DNA of 64,000 bases from Streptomyces yangpuensis (GCF_001005295.1 NZ_LBMK01000003.1:658451-722450), one strand, 5' to 3'. Counted from the first letter of the stretch, positions 25,342-34,342 are shown. The notes: a model not told the origin generated them from the sequence alone. Program-made: numbers and translations.

Positions 25342-26226
25342 GTGAACAGCACCAAGAACAACAAGAACACCAAGGTCACCGTGGTCGGCCTGGGCCCGAT
25401 GGGCCGGGCCATGGCCGCCGCCTACCTCGACGCCGGCTACGAGGTCACCGTGTGGAACCGCAGCGCCGGCAAGGATGCCGAGCTCGTCGCCCGCGGCGCG
25501 CGCAGCGTGGCGGACATCGCCGGGGCCGTCGCCGCGAGCCCGCTGGTCGTCCTCAGCCTCATCGACGTGGAGGCCATGTACGGCACCCTCGGCGACACCG
25601 ACCTCACCGGCCGCGTGCTCGCCAACCTCTCCTCGGACCTCCCGGACAAGGCCCGCGCGGCCGCACGGTGGGCCGAGGAGCGCGGGGCGGCGTACCTCAC
25701 CGGCGGGGTCAACGTACCGCCCACCGGCATCGGCCAGGAGGGCTCCTCGATCTTCATCAGCGGCCCGAGGGCGGTCTACGACGAGCACCGCACGGCGCTC
25801 GACCTGCTCGCCGCCACCGACTACCGCGGCGCCGACCCCGGTTATGCGCAGCTCTACTACCAGCTCAACATGATCCTCTTCTGGACCGCCTACACGGGCT
25901 GGTACCAGGCGGTCGCCGTGGCCCGCGCCAACGGCCTGACGGCGTCCGACATCCTGCCCTACGCCGGCTACACCGCCGACACCATGCGCGGCTTCTACAC
26001 CGGGAGCGCCGCGCTCGTCGACGCCGACGACCACCGCGGCGAGGAGGAGCGCCTGACGATGTGCGCCGCCAGCGTCGAGCACATCCTGCACACCGCGGCC
26101 GACTCCGGCGTGGACACCACGATCCTGGCCGCGCACGCCGAGCTGTACCGACGCGGGGTCGACGCCGGCTTCGGCGCCGAGAGCAGCTCGCGGCTGATCG
26201 GACTGCTGGCCGCCGAGGCGGCCTGA
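25342..26226 (+). CDS. imine reductase-like NAD(P)-binding protein
   Basis: A 294-residue member of the beta-hydroxyacid dehydrogenase superfamily with imine reductase (IRED) signatures. The cofactor motif is VVGLGPMG, and VTVWNRSAGK carries the WNR[TS]xxK motif of IREDs. A second IRED signature, GADPGYAQLYYQL, begins the long interdomain helix. Where R-selective enzymes have Asp, this alignment puts Tyr173, as in S-selective ones (by-eye alignment). IREDs reduce cyclic imines to amines with NADPH. GTG start at 25342. It is probably controlled by the divergent TetR. Confidence 0.82.
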   Translation: MNSTKNNKNTKVTVVGLGPMGRAMAAAYLDAGYEVTVWNRSAGKDAELVARGARSVADIAGAVAASPLVVLSLIDVEAMYGTLGDTDLTGRVLANLSSDLPDKARAAARWAEERGAAYLTGGVNVPPTGIGQEGSSIFISGPRAVYDEHRTALDLLAATDYRGADPGYAQLYYQLNMILFWTAYTGWYQAVAVARANGLTASDILPYAGYTADTMRGFYTGSAALVDADDHRGEEERLTMCAASVEHILHTAADSGVDTTILAAHAELYRRGVDAGFGAESSSRLIGLLAAEAA

Positions 26227-26244
26227 GCGCGGGCGGCCGGCGCC

Positions 26245-26460
26245 TCAGAACAGCGGCAGCTGCCCGGGGAACTCGGGCAGGACGAAGCCGTCCAGCGTCG
26301 GCGCGGAGGCGCCGATCACCACCCGCGCCCGGGATCCCGGGCAGGACACCAGATCCGCTCGGTCCCGCGGGGCGGGCGGGTCGTGGCGGGCGATGCGGCC
26401 GGCGGTGACGGCGCAGTCGCGGCCGCAGGCGGGGCAGGCCCGGCGGGGGGAGTGGGACAT
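26245..26460 (-). CDS. small Cys-containing (zinc-ribbon-like) protein
   Basis: A 71-residue protein with CPACGRDC near the N-terminus and a fourth Cys in LVSCPGSR. It looks like a one-knuckle zinc site joined to a conserved RIARHDPP motif that I have seen in other Streptomyces hypotheticals. ATG start at 26460. It is convergent with the imine-reductase-like gene and reads the same way as nuoD. Function unknown. Confidence 0.6.
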   Translation of the reverse strand: MSHSPRRACPACGRDCAVTAGRIARHDPPAPRDRADLVSCPGSRARVVIGASAPTLDGFVLPEFPGQLPLF

Positions 26461-26590
26461 GCGCCAAGTCTGCCCTGCCGCACCGACATCGGTCCCGCCC
26501 GGGCTCCGTACCGGCCGGTCCTGTGCGTCCGGCCGGCCCTGTGCCGGACCTCGGCCAGGCGCGGAAGCCTCTGCTCCCTTTGAATGACGG

Positions 26591-27733
26591 CTACTTGTCG
26601 ATGTCGCCGACCACGAAGAACAGCGAGCCCAGGATCGACACCATGTCCGCGACCAGCTGCCCCGGCAGCAGCACGGCCAGCGCCTGGATGTTGTTGTAGG
26701 AGGCGCTGCGCAGCTTCAGCCGGTACGGGGTCTTCTCGCCCTTCGAGACCAGGTAGTAGCCGTTGATGCCCAGCGGGTTCTCGGTCCAGGCGTAGGTGTG
26801 CCCTTCCGGCGCCTTCAGGACCTTGGGCAGGCGCTGGTTGACCGGCCCCGGCGGGAGCTCGTCCATCCGGTCCAGGCAGGCCACGGCGAGGTCGAGGGAG
26901 TTGTGGGTCTGGTCGAGCAGGCACTCGAAGCGGGCCAGGCAGTCGCCCTCGGTGCGGGTGACCACCTTCAGGACGTCCTGGAGCTCGCCGTAGGCCAGGT
27001 ACGGCTCGTCGCGGCGCAGGTCGAAGTCGACGCCGGAGGCGCGGGCGATCGGGCCGGAGACCCCGTACGCGTGCACCGCCTCGGCGGACAGGACGCCCAC
27101 GCCGCGGGTCCGGCCGCGGAAGATCTCGTTGCCGTGGACCAGCTTGTCGTAGACGTCCATCCGGGTGCGTACATCGGCGATCGCGGCACGGGCCCGGCCG
27201 AGCCAGCCGGCCGGAAGGTCCTCCTTGAGGCCGCCCACGCGGTTGAACATGTAGTGCATCCGGCCGCCGGAGATCTCCTCCATGACGGCCTGGAGCTCCT
27301 CGCGCTCGCGGAACGCGTGGAAGATCGGGGTGATCCCGCCCAGTTCGAGCGGGTACGAGCCGAGGAACATCAGGTGGTTCAGCACCCGGTTCAGCTCGGC
27401 CAGCAGGGTCCGCATCCACACGGCCCGCTCGGGGACCTCCATGCCGAGCATCCGCTCGACCGCCATGACCACGCCGAGCTCGTTGGAGAACGCCGACAGC
27501 CAGTCGTGCCGGTTCGCGAGCATGACGATCTGCCGGTAGTCGCGGGCCTCGAAGAGCTTCTCGGCGCCGCGGTGCATGTAGCCGACCACCGGTTCGGCGG
27601 CGGCGATCCGCTCGCCGTCCAGGACGAGGCGCAGGCGCAGCACGCCGTGCGTGGAAGGGTGCTGGGGGCCGATGTTGAGCACCATGTCGGTGCTCTCCGC
27701 CGCTCCGCCGATGCCGACCGTGGTCTCCGTCAT
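26591..27733 (-). CDS. nuoD: solitary NADH-quinone oxidoreductase subunit D paralogue
   Basis: A 380-residue 49-kDa-subunit homologue of complex I or [NiFe]-hydrogenase large-subunit type. NIGPQHPSTHGVLRL (residues 20-34) and HRGAEKL (54-60) are conserved. The rest of a nuo operon is absent, so this is a second, orphan copy. The canonical quinone-contacting Tyr of the R-x-D-Y motif is Trp78 here (RHDWLSAF), so electron transfer to quinone may be altered. It could still join complex I under some condition, or have another role. Confidence 0.88.
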   Translation of the reverse strand: MTETTVGIGGAAESTDMVLNIGPQHPSTHGVLRLRLVLDGERIAAAEPVVGYMHRGAEKLFEARDYRQIVMLANRHDWLSAFSNELGVVMAVERMLGMEVPERAVWMRTLLAELNRVLNHLMFLGSYPLELGGITPIFHAFREREELQAVMEEISGGRMHYMFNRVGGLKEDLPAGWLGRARAAIADVRTRMDVYDKLVHGNEIFRGRTRGVGVLSAEAVHAYGVSGPIARASGVDFDLRRDEPYLAYGELQDVLKVVTRTEGDCLARFECLLDQTHNSLDLAVACLDRMDELPPGPVNQRLPKVLKAPEGHTYAWTENPLGINGYYLVSKGEKTPYRLKLRSASYNNIQALAVLLPGQLVADMVSILGSLFFVVGDIDK

Positions 27734-27764
27734 GCGGGCATTGTCTCAGTCCTACGCTGGGGGG

Positions 27765-28256
27765 ATGGATACGGGGACGAAGGGTGAGACGGGCGACCTG
27801 CGGTGGGTGGGGCTGCCCGGCGGGCTGCTCACCATGCGGCGGACGCTGCTGGCGTTCTGGTGCGGTCTGCTCGCGGTGGCGACGGCGGTGCTGCTCGGCC
27901 TGCTCGTGGGCCCGGCATGGGCGGCGGCCGGGGGGTTCTGGCTGGTCGTGGGGGCCTGGGGCTGGGTGCTGCTGGGCCGGAACTGGCGGTCCTGGCGGTA
28001 CGCGGAGCGCGCCGACGACCTGCTGATCAGCCGCGGGGTGCTGTGGCGGGAGCAGACGGTGGTCCCGTACGGCAGGATGCAGCTGGTCGAGGTCACCTCG
28101 GGCCCGGTGGAGCGGCGCTTCGGCCTGGCGTCCCTGCAGCTGCACACGGCGGCGGCCGCGACCGACGCCCGGATCCCGGGGCTGGTGCCGGCCGAGGCGG
28201 AGCGGCTGCGCGACCGCCTCGCCGCGCTCGGCGAGGCAAGGTCGGCGGGCCTGTGA
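27765..28256 (+). CDS. membrane PH-like (bPH2) domain protein, YdbS type
   Basis: A 163-residue protein with two hydrophobic segments (about residues 28-46 and 50-68) followed by a bacterial PH-like domain with RYAERADDLLISRGVLWREQTVVPYGRMQLVEV. It is equivalent to YdbS of the Bacillus YdbS/YdbT pair. The ATG at 27765 follows CTGGGGGG. Its stop overlaps the GTG of the next gene as GTGA, so the two are co-translated and probably form one complex. Confidence 0.82.
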   Translation: MDTGTKGETGDLRWVGLPGGLLTMRRTLLAFWCGLLAVATAVLLGLLVGPAWAAAGGFWLVVGAWGWVLLGRNWRSWRYAERADDLLISRGVLWREQTVVPYGRMQLVEVTSGPVERRFGLASLQLHTAAAATDARIPGLVPAEAERLRDRLAALGEARSAGL

Positions 28257-29644
28257 CCGCCGGTCCGGTGGGCGACGGGGCGGTGGGCGACGGGGCGAGC
28301 GGCCCGGGTGCCCCGGAGGCGGGAGGCGGCGGGCCGGTGGCCGAGCGGCGGCTGCATCCCTTCACGCCGCTGCGCCGCGCCTGGGTGCCGATCGCCGCGA
28401 CCGTCGGCGTCCTCGCCCAGCAGGGCGACCGCGCGGCGCGCTGGGTGGCGGACCTGTCCACGCTCCTGCGACTGGTCACACTGGCCGGAGTTCTCCTGGT
28501 GTTCGGCGTGTACGGGTTCCTGAGCTGGTGGTTCACCCACTACGCGGTGACCGACACCGAGCTGCGCATCCGCACCGGGCTGCTCTTCCGCCGCACCGCG
28601 CACATCCGGCTGGACCGGCTCCAGGCCGTGGACGTCACCCGGCCGCTGCTGGCCCGGCTGACCGGTGTCGCCAGCCTGCGGCTCGACGTGATCGGTGCCG
28701 AGGAGAAGGACCAGCTGTCCTTCCTCGGCGAGAAGGAGGCCGTCGCCCTGCGCGCCGAGCTCCTGGCCCGTGCCGCGGGCTTCGCCCCCGAGGAGGCGGT
28801 GCGCCTGGGCGAGGCACCGCAGCGCGAACTGCTGCGGGTGACTCCGCGCGAGCTCGCGGTGTCGCTGATGCTCAGCCTCGGCGTCTGGGCGGCCCTGGCC
28901 GGCGGGATCGTCGCGCCGTTCTTCGTGTGGTGGATCAGCTCCAGCCCGTGGGCGGCCGTCGTCACCCTGCTCCCGATGCTGGGCGCGGTGTGGGCGGCCA
29001 CCGTCGGCCGCTTCCTCACCGAGTACGACTGGCGGGTCGCGGAGTCCCCGGACGGGCTGCGCCTGGACCACGGAATGCTGGACCGGGCGCACGAGACGGT
29101 GCCGCCGGGGCGCGTGCAGACCGTCCGGATCGTGGAGCCGCTGCTGTGGCGGCGCAGCGACCGGGTCCGCGTGGAGCTGGCCGTGGCCGGATCGAAGAAC
29201 GAGGTCCTGGTGCCGGTGGCCTCCCGGGCCGACGCGTACGCCGTGATCGCCCGGGTCCTGCCCGGGGTGGATCTGGCGGGCCTGTCCTACTCGGGCTCCC
29301 CGGACACCGGATCGCGCTGGGTGGTCCCGGTCTGGTGGAAGGGCTACGCCCTGGCGCTGTCCCCGGAGGTGTTCGCCGCCCGGCACGGCCGCCTGTGCCG
29401 CCGTACGGAGATCGTCCCGCACGCCAAGGTGCAGAGCGTCCGGTTCACCCAGGGCCCGTGGGCCCGCGCCCGCGGTGTCGCCGACGTCCACGTGGACACC
29501 GGCGCGAACGGCACGGTGACCGCCCGGCTGCGGCCGGCCGCCGAGGCCGCGCAGCTCCTGCACGACCAGGCCGCCCGCTCCCACACCTCCCGCGCCACGG
29601 CCCGCCCGGACCGCTGGATGACCTCGCCGGACCCCGATGCCTGA
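28253..29644 (+). CDS. membrane protein with tandem PH-like domains, YdbT type
   Basis: A 463-residue partner of the preceding protein. Pairs of transmembrane segments alternate with PH-like blocks: YAVTDTELRIRTGLLFRR, then DYDWRVAESPDGLRLDHGMLDRAHETVPPGRVQTVRI after TM3-4, then a third block beginning about ALSPEVFAARHGRLCRRTEIV. Bacillus YdbT contributes to resistance against certain bacteriocins. GTG start at 28253 overlaps the previous stop. Confidence 0.82.
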   Translation: MTAGPVGDGAVGDGASGPGAPEAGGGGPVAERRLHPFTPLRRAWVPIAATVGVLAQQGDRAARWVADLSTLLRLVTLAGVLLVFGVYGFLSWWFTHYAVTDTELRIRTGLLFRRTAHIRLDRLQAVDVTRPLLARLTGVASLRLDVIGAEEKDQLSFLGEKEAVALRAELLARAAGFAPEEAVRLGEAPQRELLRVTPRELAVSLMLSLGVWAALAGGIVAPFFVWWISSSPWAAVVTLLPMLGAVWAATVGRFLTEYDWRVAESPDGLRLDHGMLDRAHETVPPGRVQTVRIVEPLLWRRSDRVRVELAVAGSKNEVLVPVASRADAYAVIARVLPGVDLAGLSYSGSPDTGSRWVVPVWWKGYALALSPEVFAARHGRLCRRTEIVPHAKVQSVRFTQGPWARARGVADVHVDTGANGTVTARLRPAAEAAQLLHDQAARSHTSRATARPDRWMTSPDPDA

Positions 29645-29658
29645 CCCTGCCCGAACCG

Positions 29659-29702
29659 GCCCCCGCCGGGCCCGGGCCCCTCGGCCCGCGCCCGGCGGGG
29701 GC
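29659..29702. terminator. bidirectional terminator
   Basis: A perfect 13-bp stem (29659-29671 with 29690-29702) encloses a GC-rich loop that can itself fold. It lies between two convergent genes and its right arm reaches the response-regulator stop. Confidence 0.75.
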
Positions 29703-30376
29703 TATCCGGCGCCGCCGCCCGCGCGGACCAGGCCCGTCTCGTAGGCCAGGACCACGACCTGGACGCGGTCGCGCAGGCCCAGCTTGGTCAGGATGCGGCC
29801 CACGTGGGTCTTCACCGTCGCCTCCGACAGGACCAGCCGCGCCGCGATCTCGCCGTTCGACAGGCCCTGCGCCACCAGCAGCATGACCTCGCGCTCGCGC
29901 TCCGTCAGCCGCTCGATCTCCTTGTTCTCCGGTTCCTGCGTCGTCGTCGGCAGCATCGGGGCGAAACGGTCCAGCAGGCGCCGCGTCGTCGACGGGGCGA
30001 CCACCGCGTCCCCGCTGTGCACCGAGCGGATGGCGCCCAGCAGTTCGGCCGGCGGCACGTCCTTCAGCATGAAGCCGCTCGCGCCCGCCTTCAGGCCCGA
30101 GAAGGCGTACTCGTCCAGGTCGAAGGTGGTCAGGATGATTACCTTCGGGTGCTCCTCGGGCTCGCAGATCCGCCGCGTCGCCTCGACACCGTCGAGCCTC
30201 GGCATGCGGACGTCCATCAGCACCACGTCCACCTTCGTGGCCCGCAGCACCTCCAGAGCCTCCAGCCCGTCACCCGCCTCGGCGACGACCTCCATGTCAG
30301 GCTGGGCGGCGAGCACCATGCGGAAGCCGGTGCGCAGCAGGACCTGGTCGTCGACCAGCATCACTCGGATGGACAT
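29702..30376 (-). CDS. NarL/LuxR-family response regulator
   Basis: A 224-residue regulator. The receiver phosphorylation site is the Asp of VVLMDVRMPRLDG, the switch Thr/Lys are in ILTTF and LKD, and the C-terminal LuxR helix-turn-helix is LTEREREVMLLVAQGLSNGEIA. It is read 17 bases after the kinase gene on the same strand and is its evident partner. No neighbouring gene shows an obvious target site. Confidence 0.93.
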   Translation of the reverse strand: MSIRVMLVDDQVLLRTGFRMVLAAQPDMEVVAEAGDGLEALEVLRATKVDVVLMDVRMPRLDGVEATRRICEPEEHPKVIILTTFDLDEYAFSGLKAGASGFMLKDVPPAELLGAIRSVHSGDAVVAPSTTRRLLDRFAPMLPTTTQEPENKEIERLTEREREVMLLVAQGLSNGEIAARLVLSEATVKTHVGRILTKLGLRDRVQVVVLAYETGLVRAGGGAG

Positions 30377-30393
30377 CAGTTACCTCGTCCTCG

Positions 30394-31596
30394 TCATCTC
30401 TTCTTCAGGGGCAGCAGTGCGCTGATCCGGAAGCCGCCACCGGGCCGCGGCCCCGCGTCCAGGGTTCCGCCGACCATACCGATCCGCTCGCGCATGCCGA
30501 TCAGCCCGTGCCCGGCGCCGTCCGCGCCGCCGTCCTCGTACAGCTCGTGGGCCGCGCCCCTGCCGTCGTCCTCGACCAGCAGGCCGAGCCCGTCGTCGAA
30601 GTAGACCAGCCGGACGCTGGCCTTCGCTTCGGGGCCGCCGTGCTTGCGGGTGTTGGTGAGCGCCTCCTGCACGATCCGGTACGCCGTCAGCTCGACCCCG
30701 CTGGGCAGCGGCCGCGGCGCGCCCTCGACCTCGAAGTCCACCGTCAGCCCGGCCGCCCGTACCTGCTCGACCAGGACCTCGATCTGCTCCACGTCGGGCT
30801 GCGGCACGTAGTCCTCGGACTCCTGCGGCTCGCCCGTGCGCAGGACGCCGAGCAGCCGGCGCATCTCGGCGAGGGCCTGGCGGCCGGTCCCCGAGATGGT
30901 CTGGAGGGCCTCCTTGGCCTGCTCGGGAGCCACGTCCATGACGTACGCGGCGCCGTCCGCCTGGACCACCATCACCGAGACGTTGTGCGCGACGACGTCG
31001 TGCAGCTCGCGGGCGATCCGGGCGCGCTCGGCGGCCACGGCCACCTTGGACTGGGCCTCGCGCTCCTTCTCCAGCCGCTGGTTGCGCTCGACCAGCTGGG
31101 CGTAATAGGCCCGCCGGGTGCGCAGGGAGTCTCCCAGCACCCAGGCCAGGACGAAGGGGACGATCATGAAGACGGCGAAGAGGACGTTGTCGACGTCGCT
31201 GGTGCCCTTGTCCACCCCGTACCGCAGGAAGTAGAGCGGAGCGGCCACCAGCCCCCAGCCCAGCGCGGTGCGTGAGACCCAGCGCGGGACCTCGCTCGCG
31301 GCGACCGTGTAGAGGATCACGAACATGGCGATGTCGTAGAACCCGGCCACGATCCCCGCGGCCAGCTGGAGCAGGCCCGCCCCGAGGGTGAGCCAGAACA
31401 TCGCCTGCGTCCACCTGCGGCGCAGGGCCAGGGCCGTGCTCAGCGCGATCACCACGGGGACGGCGACGATCTTCAGGGGCTGGCTGATGTCGGGCTCGCC
31501 CGTGACGTTCAGCATCGAGACCCCGAAGAAGAGCACAGCCCAGAAGCTGTCGACGCCCGTCGGGTGTCTGCGGAGGAAGTCGTAGAGGCGCTGCAC
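30394..31596 (-). CDS. HisKA_3-type sensor histidine kinase
   Basis: A 400-residue kinase with four to five N-terminal transmembrane segments and no large extracellular domain. The phospho-acceptor His is in RARIARELHDVVAHNVSVMV, and the ATPase boxes include YRIVQEALTNTRKHG and GHGLIGMRERIGMVGG. Kinases of this build usually sense membrane-active signals. GTG start at 31596. It is divergent from the methyltransferase gene. Confidence 0.92.
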   Translation of the reverse strand: MQRLYDFLRRHPTGVDSFWAVLFFGVSMLNVTGEPDISQPLKIVAVPVVIALSTALALRRRWTQAMFWLTLGAGLLQLAAGIVAGFYDIAMFVILYTVAASEVPRWVSRTALGWGLVAAPLYFLRYGVDKGTSDVDNVLFAVFMIVPFVLAWVLGDSLRTRRAYYAQLVERNQRLEKEREAQSKVAVAAERARIARELHDVVAHNVSVMVVQADGAAYVMDVAPEQAKEALQTISGTGRQALAEMRRLLGVLRTGEPQESEDYVPQPDVEQIEVLVEQVRAAGLTVDFEVEGAPRPLPSGVELTAYRIVQEALTNTRKHGGPEAKASVRLVYFDDGLGLLVEDDGRGAAHELYEDGGADGAGHGLIGMRERIGMVGGTLDAGPRPGGGFRISALLPLKKR

Positions 31597-31702
31597 GTAA
31601 CCCAGAGTAGGGAACGGTGATAGGTGCTGGAGTCAACCAGAGGTCCGAACCTGACACCGGGGACATACTCCCCAAGGTGGAGGGTGAGCATAGCCTTCGG
31701 TG

Positions 31703-32692
31703 ATGAGCACTCCTGGTGGACCCGGCGCGGCGGTCCGGTGGCGCAGCGCGATGGAAGCCGCGCTGTACGGGCCCGGCGGCTTCTACGTACGTCCCGCGGG
31801 CCCCGGTCCCGCCGGCCACTTCCGTACCTCCGTGCACGCCTCCGCCCTCTATGCGGCGGCCGTGGCCCGGCTGCTGCGGTGGGTGGACGCGGAACTCGGG
31901 CACCCGCGGGAGCTCGACCTCGTCGACATGGGCGCCGGGCGGGCCGAACTGCTGTCCGGGGTGCTCGCCGCGCTCGACCCGGAGACGGCGGCGCGGGTGC
32001 GCCCGTACGCGGTGGAGCGGGCGCCCCGGCCCGAGGGGCTCGACCCGCGGATCCGCTGGACCGGGGAGCCGCCCGAGGGGGTGACCGGACTGCTCTTCGC
32101 CAACGAATGGCTGGACAACGTCCCCCTCGACATCGCCGAGGACGGGCACTACGTACTGGTCGCGCCGGACGGCACGGAGAGCCGCGGCGGCCCGCTGGAG
32201 GACGCGGACCGGGCCTGGCTGGAACGGTGGTGGCCGGGCGGCGGCCGCGCGGAGATCGGCCGCCCGCGCGACGAGGCCTGGGCGGCGGCCACCCGGACCC
32301 TGGAGCGGGGCCTGGCGGTGGCGGTGGACTACGCCCACACCCGCCGGGCCCGGCCGCCGTTCGGCACCCTGACGGGATTCCGGGGCGGCCGGGAGGTCGC
32401 GCCGGTCCCGGACGGCGGCTGCGACGTCACCGCCCATGTGGCGCTCGACGCCTGCGCCGGGCCGGGAGCGGTCCTGCTGACGCAAGCCGAGGCCCTGACC
32501 GCCCTCGGGGTCTCGGGCACCCGCCCTCCGCTCGCCCTGGCCTCCTCGGACCCGGCGGCCTACGTACGGGCCCTGGCCTCGGCCGGTGAGGCGGCGGAGC
32601 TGACCTCCCCGTCCGGGCTGGGCGCCTTCGGCTGGCTGGTGCAGCCGGTGGCGGTGCGGGCCTGGCCGTGGGGCGGGCCCGGCGGGATCTGA
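31703..32692 (+). CDS. MidA/NDUFAF7-like SAM-dependent methyltransferase
   Basis: A 329-residue class I methyltransferase of the Methyltransf_28 type. The SAM motif is DLVDMGAGRAEL, a second motif is GLLFANEWLDNVPLDI, and AVAVDYAHTRRARPPFGTLTGFRGG fits the NDUFAF7 pattern. Human NDUFAF7 dimethylates an Arg of the complex I 49-kDa subunit, the homologue of the nuoD product encoded 4 kb away. That shared neighbourhood is suggestive, not proof. The ATG at 31703 has no strong ribosome site; a GTG directly before it is also possible. Confidence 0.75.
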   Translation: MSTPGGPGAAVRWRSAMEAALYGPGGFYVRPAGPGPAGHFRTSVHASALYAAAVARLLRWVDAELGHPRELDLVDMGAGRAELLSGVLAALDPETAARVRPYAVERAPRPEGLDPRIRWTGEPPEGVTGLLFANEWLDNVPLDIAEDGHYVLVAPDGTESRGGPLEDADRAWLERWWPGGGRAEIGRPRDEAWAAATRTLERGLAVAVDYAHTRRARPPFGTLTGFRGGREVAPVPDGGCDVTAHVALDACAGPGAVLLTQAEALTALGVSGTRPPLALASSDPAAYVRALASAGEAAELTSPSGLGAFGWLVQPVAVRAWPWGGPGGI

Positions 32693-32742
32693 CGCACACG
32701 GAGCGCGAGAGCGCCCCTGAGGTCTCCTGGCCCTGAGATCTC

Positions 32743-33813
32743 CTACAGCCGCTTCGCGCTGCGCAGGGTCGTCGCGTAGTAGCCGTTGCCGTCGAGGCGC
32801 GAGGTGCCGCCCTTGTCGCCGATGGTCGGGCCGTTGGCCTCCTCCCGGCTGGAGATGAAGATCTTGTGGCCGTCGGTGTCCGTGCCCAGGTAGATGCCCG
32901 TGTGGTCGAGGCGGTCCCCGGTGCGGGCGTCGAGCTTGAAGAACAGCAGGTCGCCCGGCTGGATGACGTCGATGTTCACGGGCCGGTCCTGCGCGCCGAC
33001 GCCCTTGAGGGGGAGGACGTCGGCGCCGAGGGGGGCGCGGGCCATGCCGTTCGCGGTGCGCGGCAGGCCGGAGCCGGGCTTGTCGCCGGACAGGAGCGGG
33101 TACCGGGCGCGGTAGCCGAAGACGGTGCGGACGAAGCCGGAGCAGTCCATCGACCGGTACCGGGCGGTCTGGGGCTGCTTCTTGGTGCCGTCGCGGAAGG
33201 TGTACGGAGTGCCGAGGTAGTCGTAGAAGTCCGACTGCTCCAGGCGCAGGTCGTTGCCGGCCGAGCCGTTGGGGTTGAGCGGCCCGAAGGAGGCGTCGCC
33301 CGCGTACGAGGTGCCCTGCGCGTCCTTCTTCACCGGAGCCTGGTCGCCGTACTGGAAGGCCATCGCGAAGATGTCGTCCTCCTGGCTGCCGAAGTACTTC
33401 TTGAACCACTCCTTGAACCACGACTCGTTCTCCGCGCCCGCCTTCCACGGCTCCGGCATGAGGCGTACCCAGTTCTCGGTCACGACCCGTGCCGTGGTGT
33501 TGGCCGGCTCGGTGAAGGTGCGGCTGGGCCCGGTGAGGGTGGCCGTGCGGGCGCCGTCGGTGAAGGTGGCCAGCACCTGCCCGCTGCCGTCGCGCACCAC
33601 CGACCGGTCGGGGCTGGAGAGCCGTTCCCACTGGTGGGCACCCGCCTGGCCCGAGCCGGCCATGACGTGTCCGTCGACGACCTGGACGGCGGGCGCCTTG
33701 GCCTGCTCCTGCGCGCGGAGCGTGTAGGTGAGGTAGCCGCTGCCCGCGAGCAGGGCGATCAGGGTCGCCGCGTGCAGTGCGGAACGTGTGCGGCTCTTCG
33801 ACTTGGCGGTCAT
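32743..33813 (-). CDS. NlpC/P60 family secreted hydrolase
   Basis: A 356-residue extracytoplasmic protein with an N-terminal signal anchor (ALHAATLIALLAGSGYLTYTL) and a C-terminal NlpC/P60 domain. The catalytic Cys is in SMDCSGFVRTVFGYR, and the His is in RLDHTGIYLG. Most members cut peptidoglycan gamma-D-glutamyl bonds; Bacillus PgdS, the poly-gamma-glutamate depolymerase, has the same domain. It is the last gene of the pgs-like operon, 46 bases after pgsC, so processing or release of the polymer is a reasonable inference. ATG 33813 is preferred to the frame opening at 33855. Confidence 0.85.
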   Translation of the reverse strand: MTAKSKSRTRSALHAATLIALLAGSGYLTYTLRAQEQAKAPAVQVVDGHVMAGSGQAGAHQWERLSSPDRSVVRDGSGQVLATFTDGARTATLTGPSRTFTEPANTTARVVTENWVRLMPEPWKAGAENESWFKEWFKKYFGSQEDDIFAMAFQYGDQAPVKKDAQGTSYAGDASFGPLNPNGSAGNDLRLEQSDFYDYLGTPYTFRDGTKKQPQTARYRSMDCSGFVRTVFGYRARYPLLSGDKPGSGLPRTANGMARAPLGADVLPLKGVGAQDRPVNIDVIQPGDLLFFKLDARTGDRLDHTGIYLGTDTDGHKIFISSREEANGPTIGDKGGTSRLDGNGYYATTLRSAKRL

Positions 33814-33859
33814 GCGGGGGGCTCCGGAGCGGTTGGGGAGGGGCGGCGCGGTCACAGCA

Positions 33860-34342
33860 CTAGGCGGCCGGCATGACGCCGAGCAGGATGCCGGCGGTCA
33901 GCACGACGTACGTCATGAGCGTGGTGCTCCCGGTGGCGAGCAGGGTGGCCCCCTTCGGCTGGCGGACCAGCTGGTAGCCGATCAGGCCGGGCACGATGAA
34001 GCCGAGGGTCTGGTTCGCGTAGAGGAGGGGGAACTCCATCTGGAGCACGATCACCACGGTGGCCTGGAGCAGGACGCCGAGCAGCACGACGGCCGCGAAC
34101 AGCCGCTTGCCGTAGAGGATCACGAAACGCTGCACGACCAGCGTCAGCGCGTACGTCGCGACGGTCACGCCGACCACGAGGGCGGCTCGCTGGAGATCCT
34201 CCAGGAGGGTCAGCGCGAGCCAGCCCGGGGTGATCATTCCGCCGGGCGAGAGGTTGGTGGTGAGGTAGCAGACGAGTGAGAACAGCAGACCCAGGGCTAT
34301 GCCGATCGCGGCGATCTCGGGGGTGAGGACGGCGGGGATCAA
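33860..34342 (-). CDS. pgsC: poly-gamma-glutamate synthesis membrane protein PgsC/CapC
   Basis: A 160-residue, very hydrophobic protein with five predicted transmembrane segments. NLSPGGMITPGW and FPLLYANQTLGFIVPGLIGYQLVRQP match CapC/PgsC, which together with PgsB forms the glutamate polymerase in the membrane. The start is TTG 34342, overlapping the pgsB stop (TTGA), with AGGAG seven bases before it. An uncommon start codon and overlap suggest translation tightly tied to pgsB. Confidence 0.88.
   Translation of the reverse strand: MIPAVLTPEIAAIGIALGLLFSLVCYLTTNLSPGGMITPGWLALTLLEDLQRAALVVGVTVATYALTLVVQRFVILYGKRLFAAVVLLGVLLQATVVIVLQMEFPLLYANQTLGFIVPGLIGYQLVRQPKGATLLATGSTTLMTYVVLTAGILLGVMPAA

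Noticed and set aside
26316..28145. Long minus-strand frame covering nuoD and the PH gene
   Set aside because: Compositionally biased shadow of nuoD in another frame.
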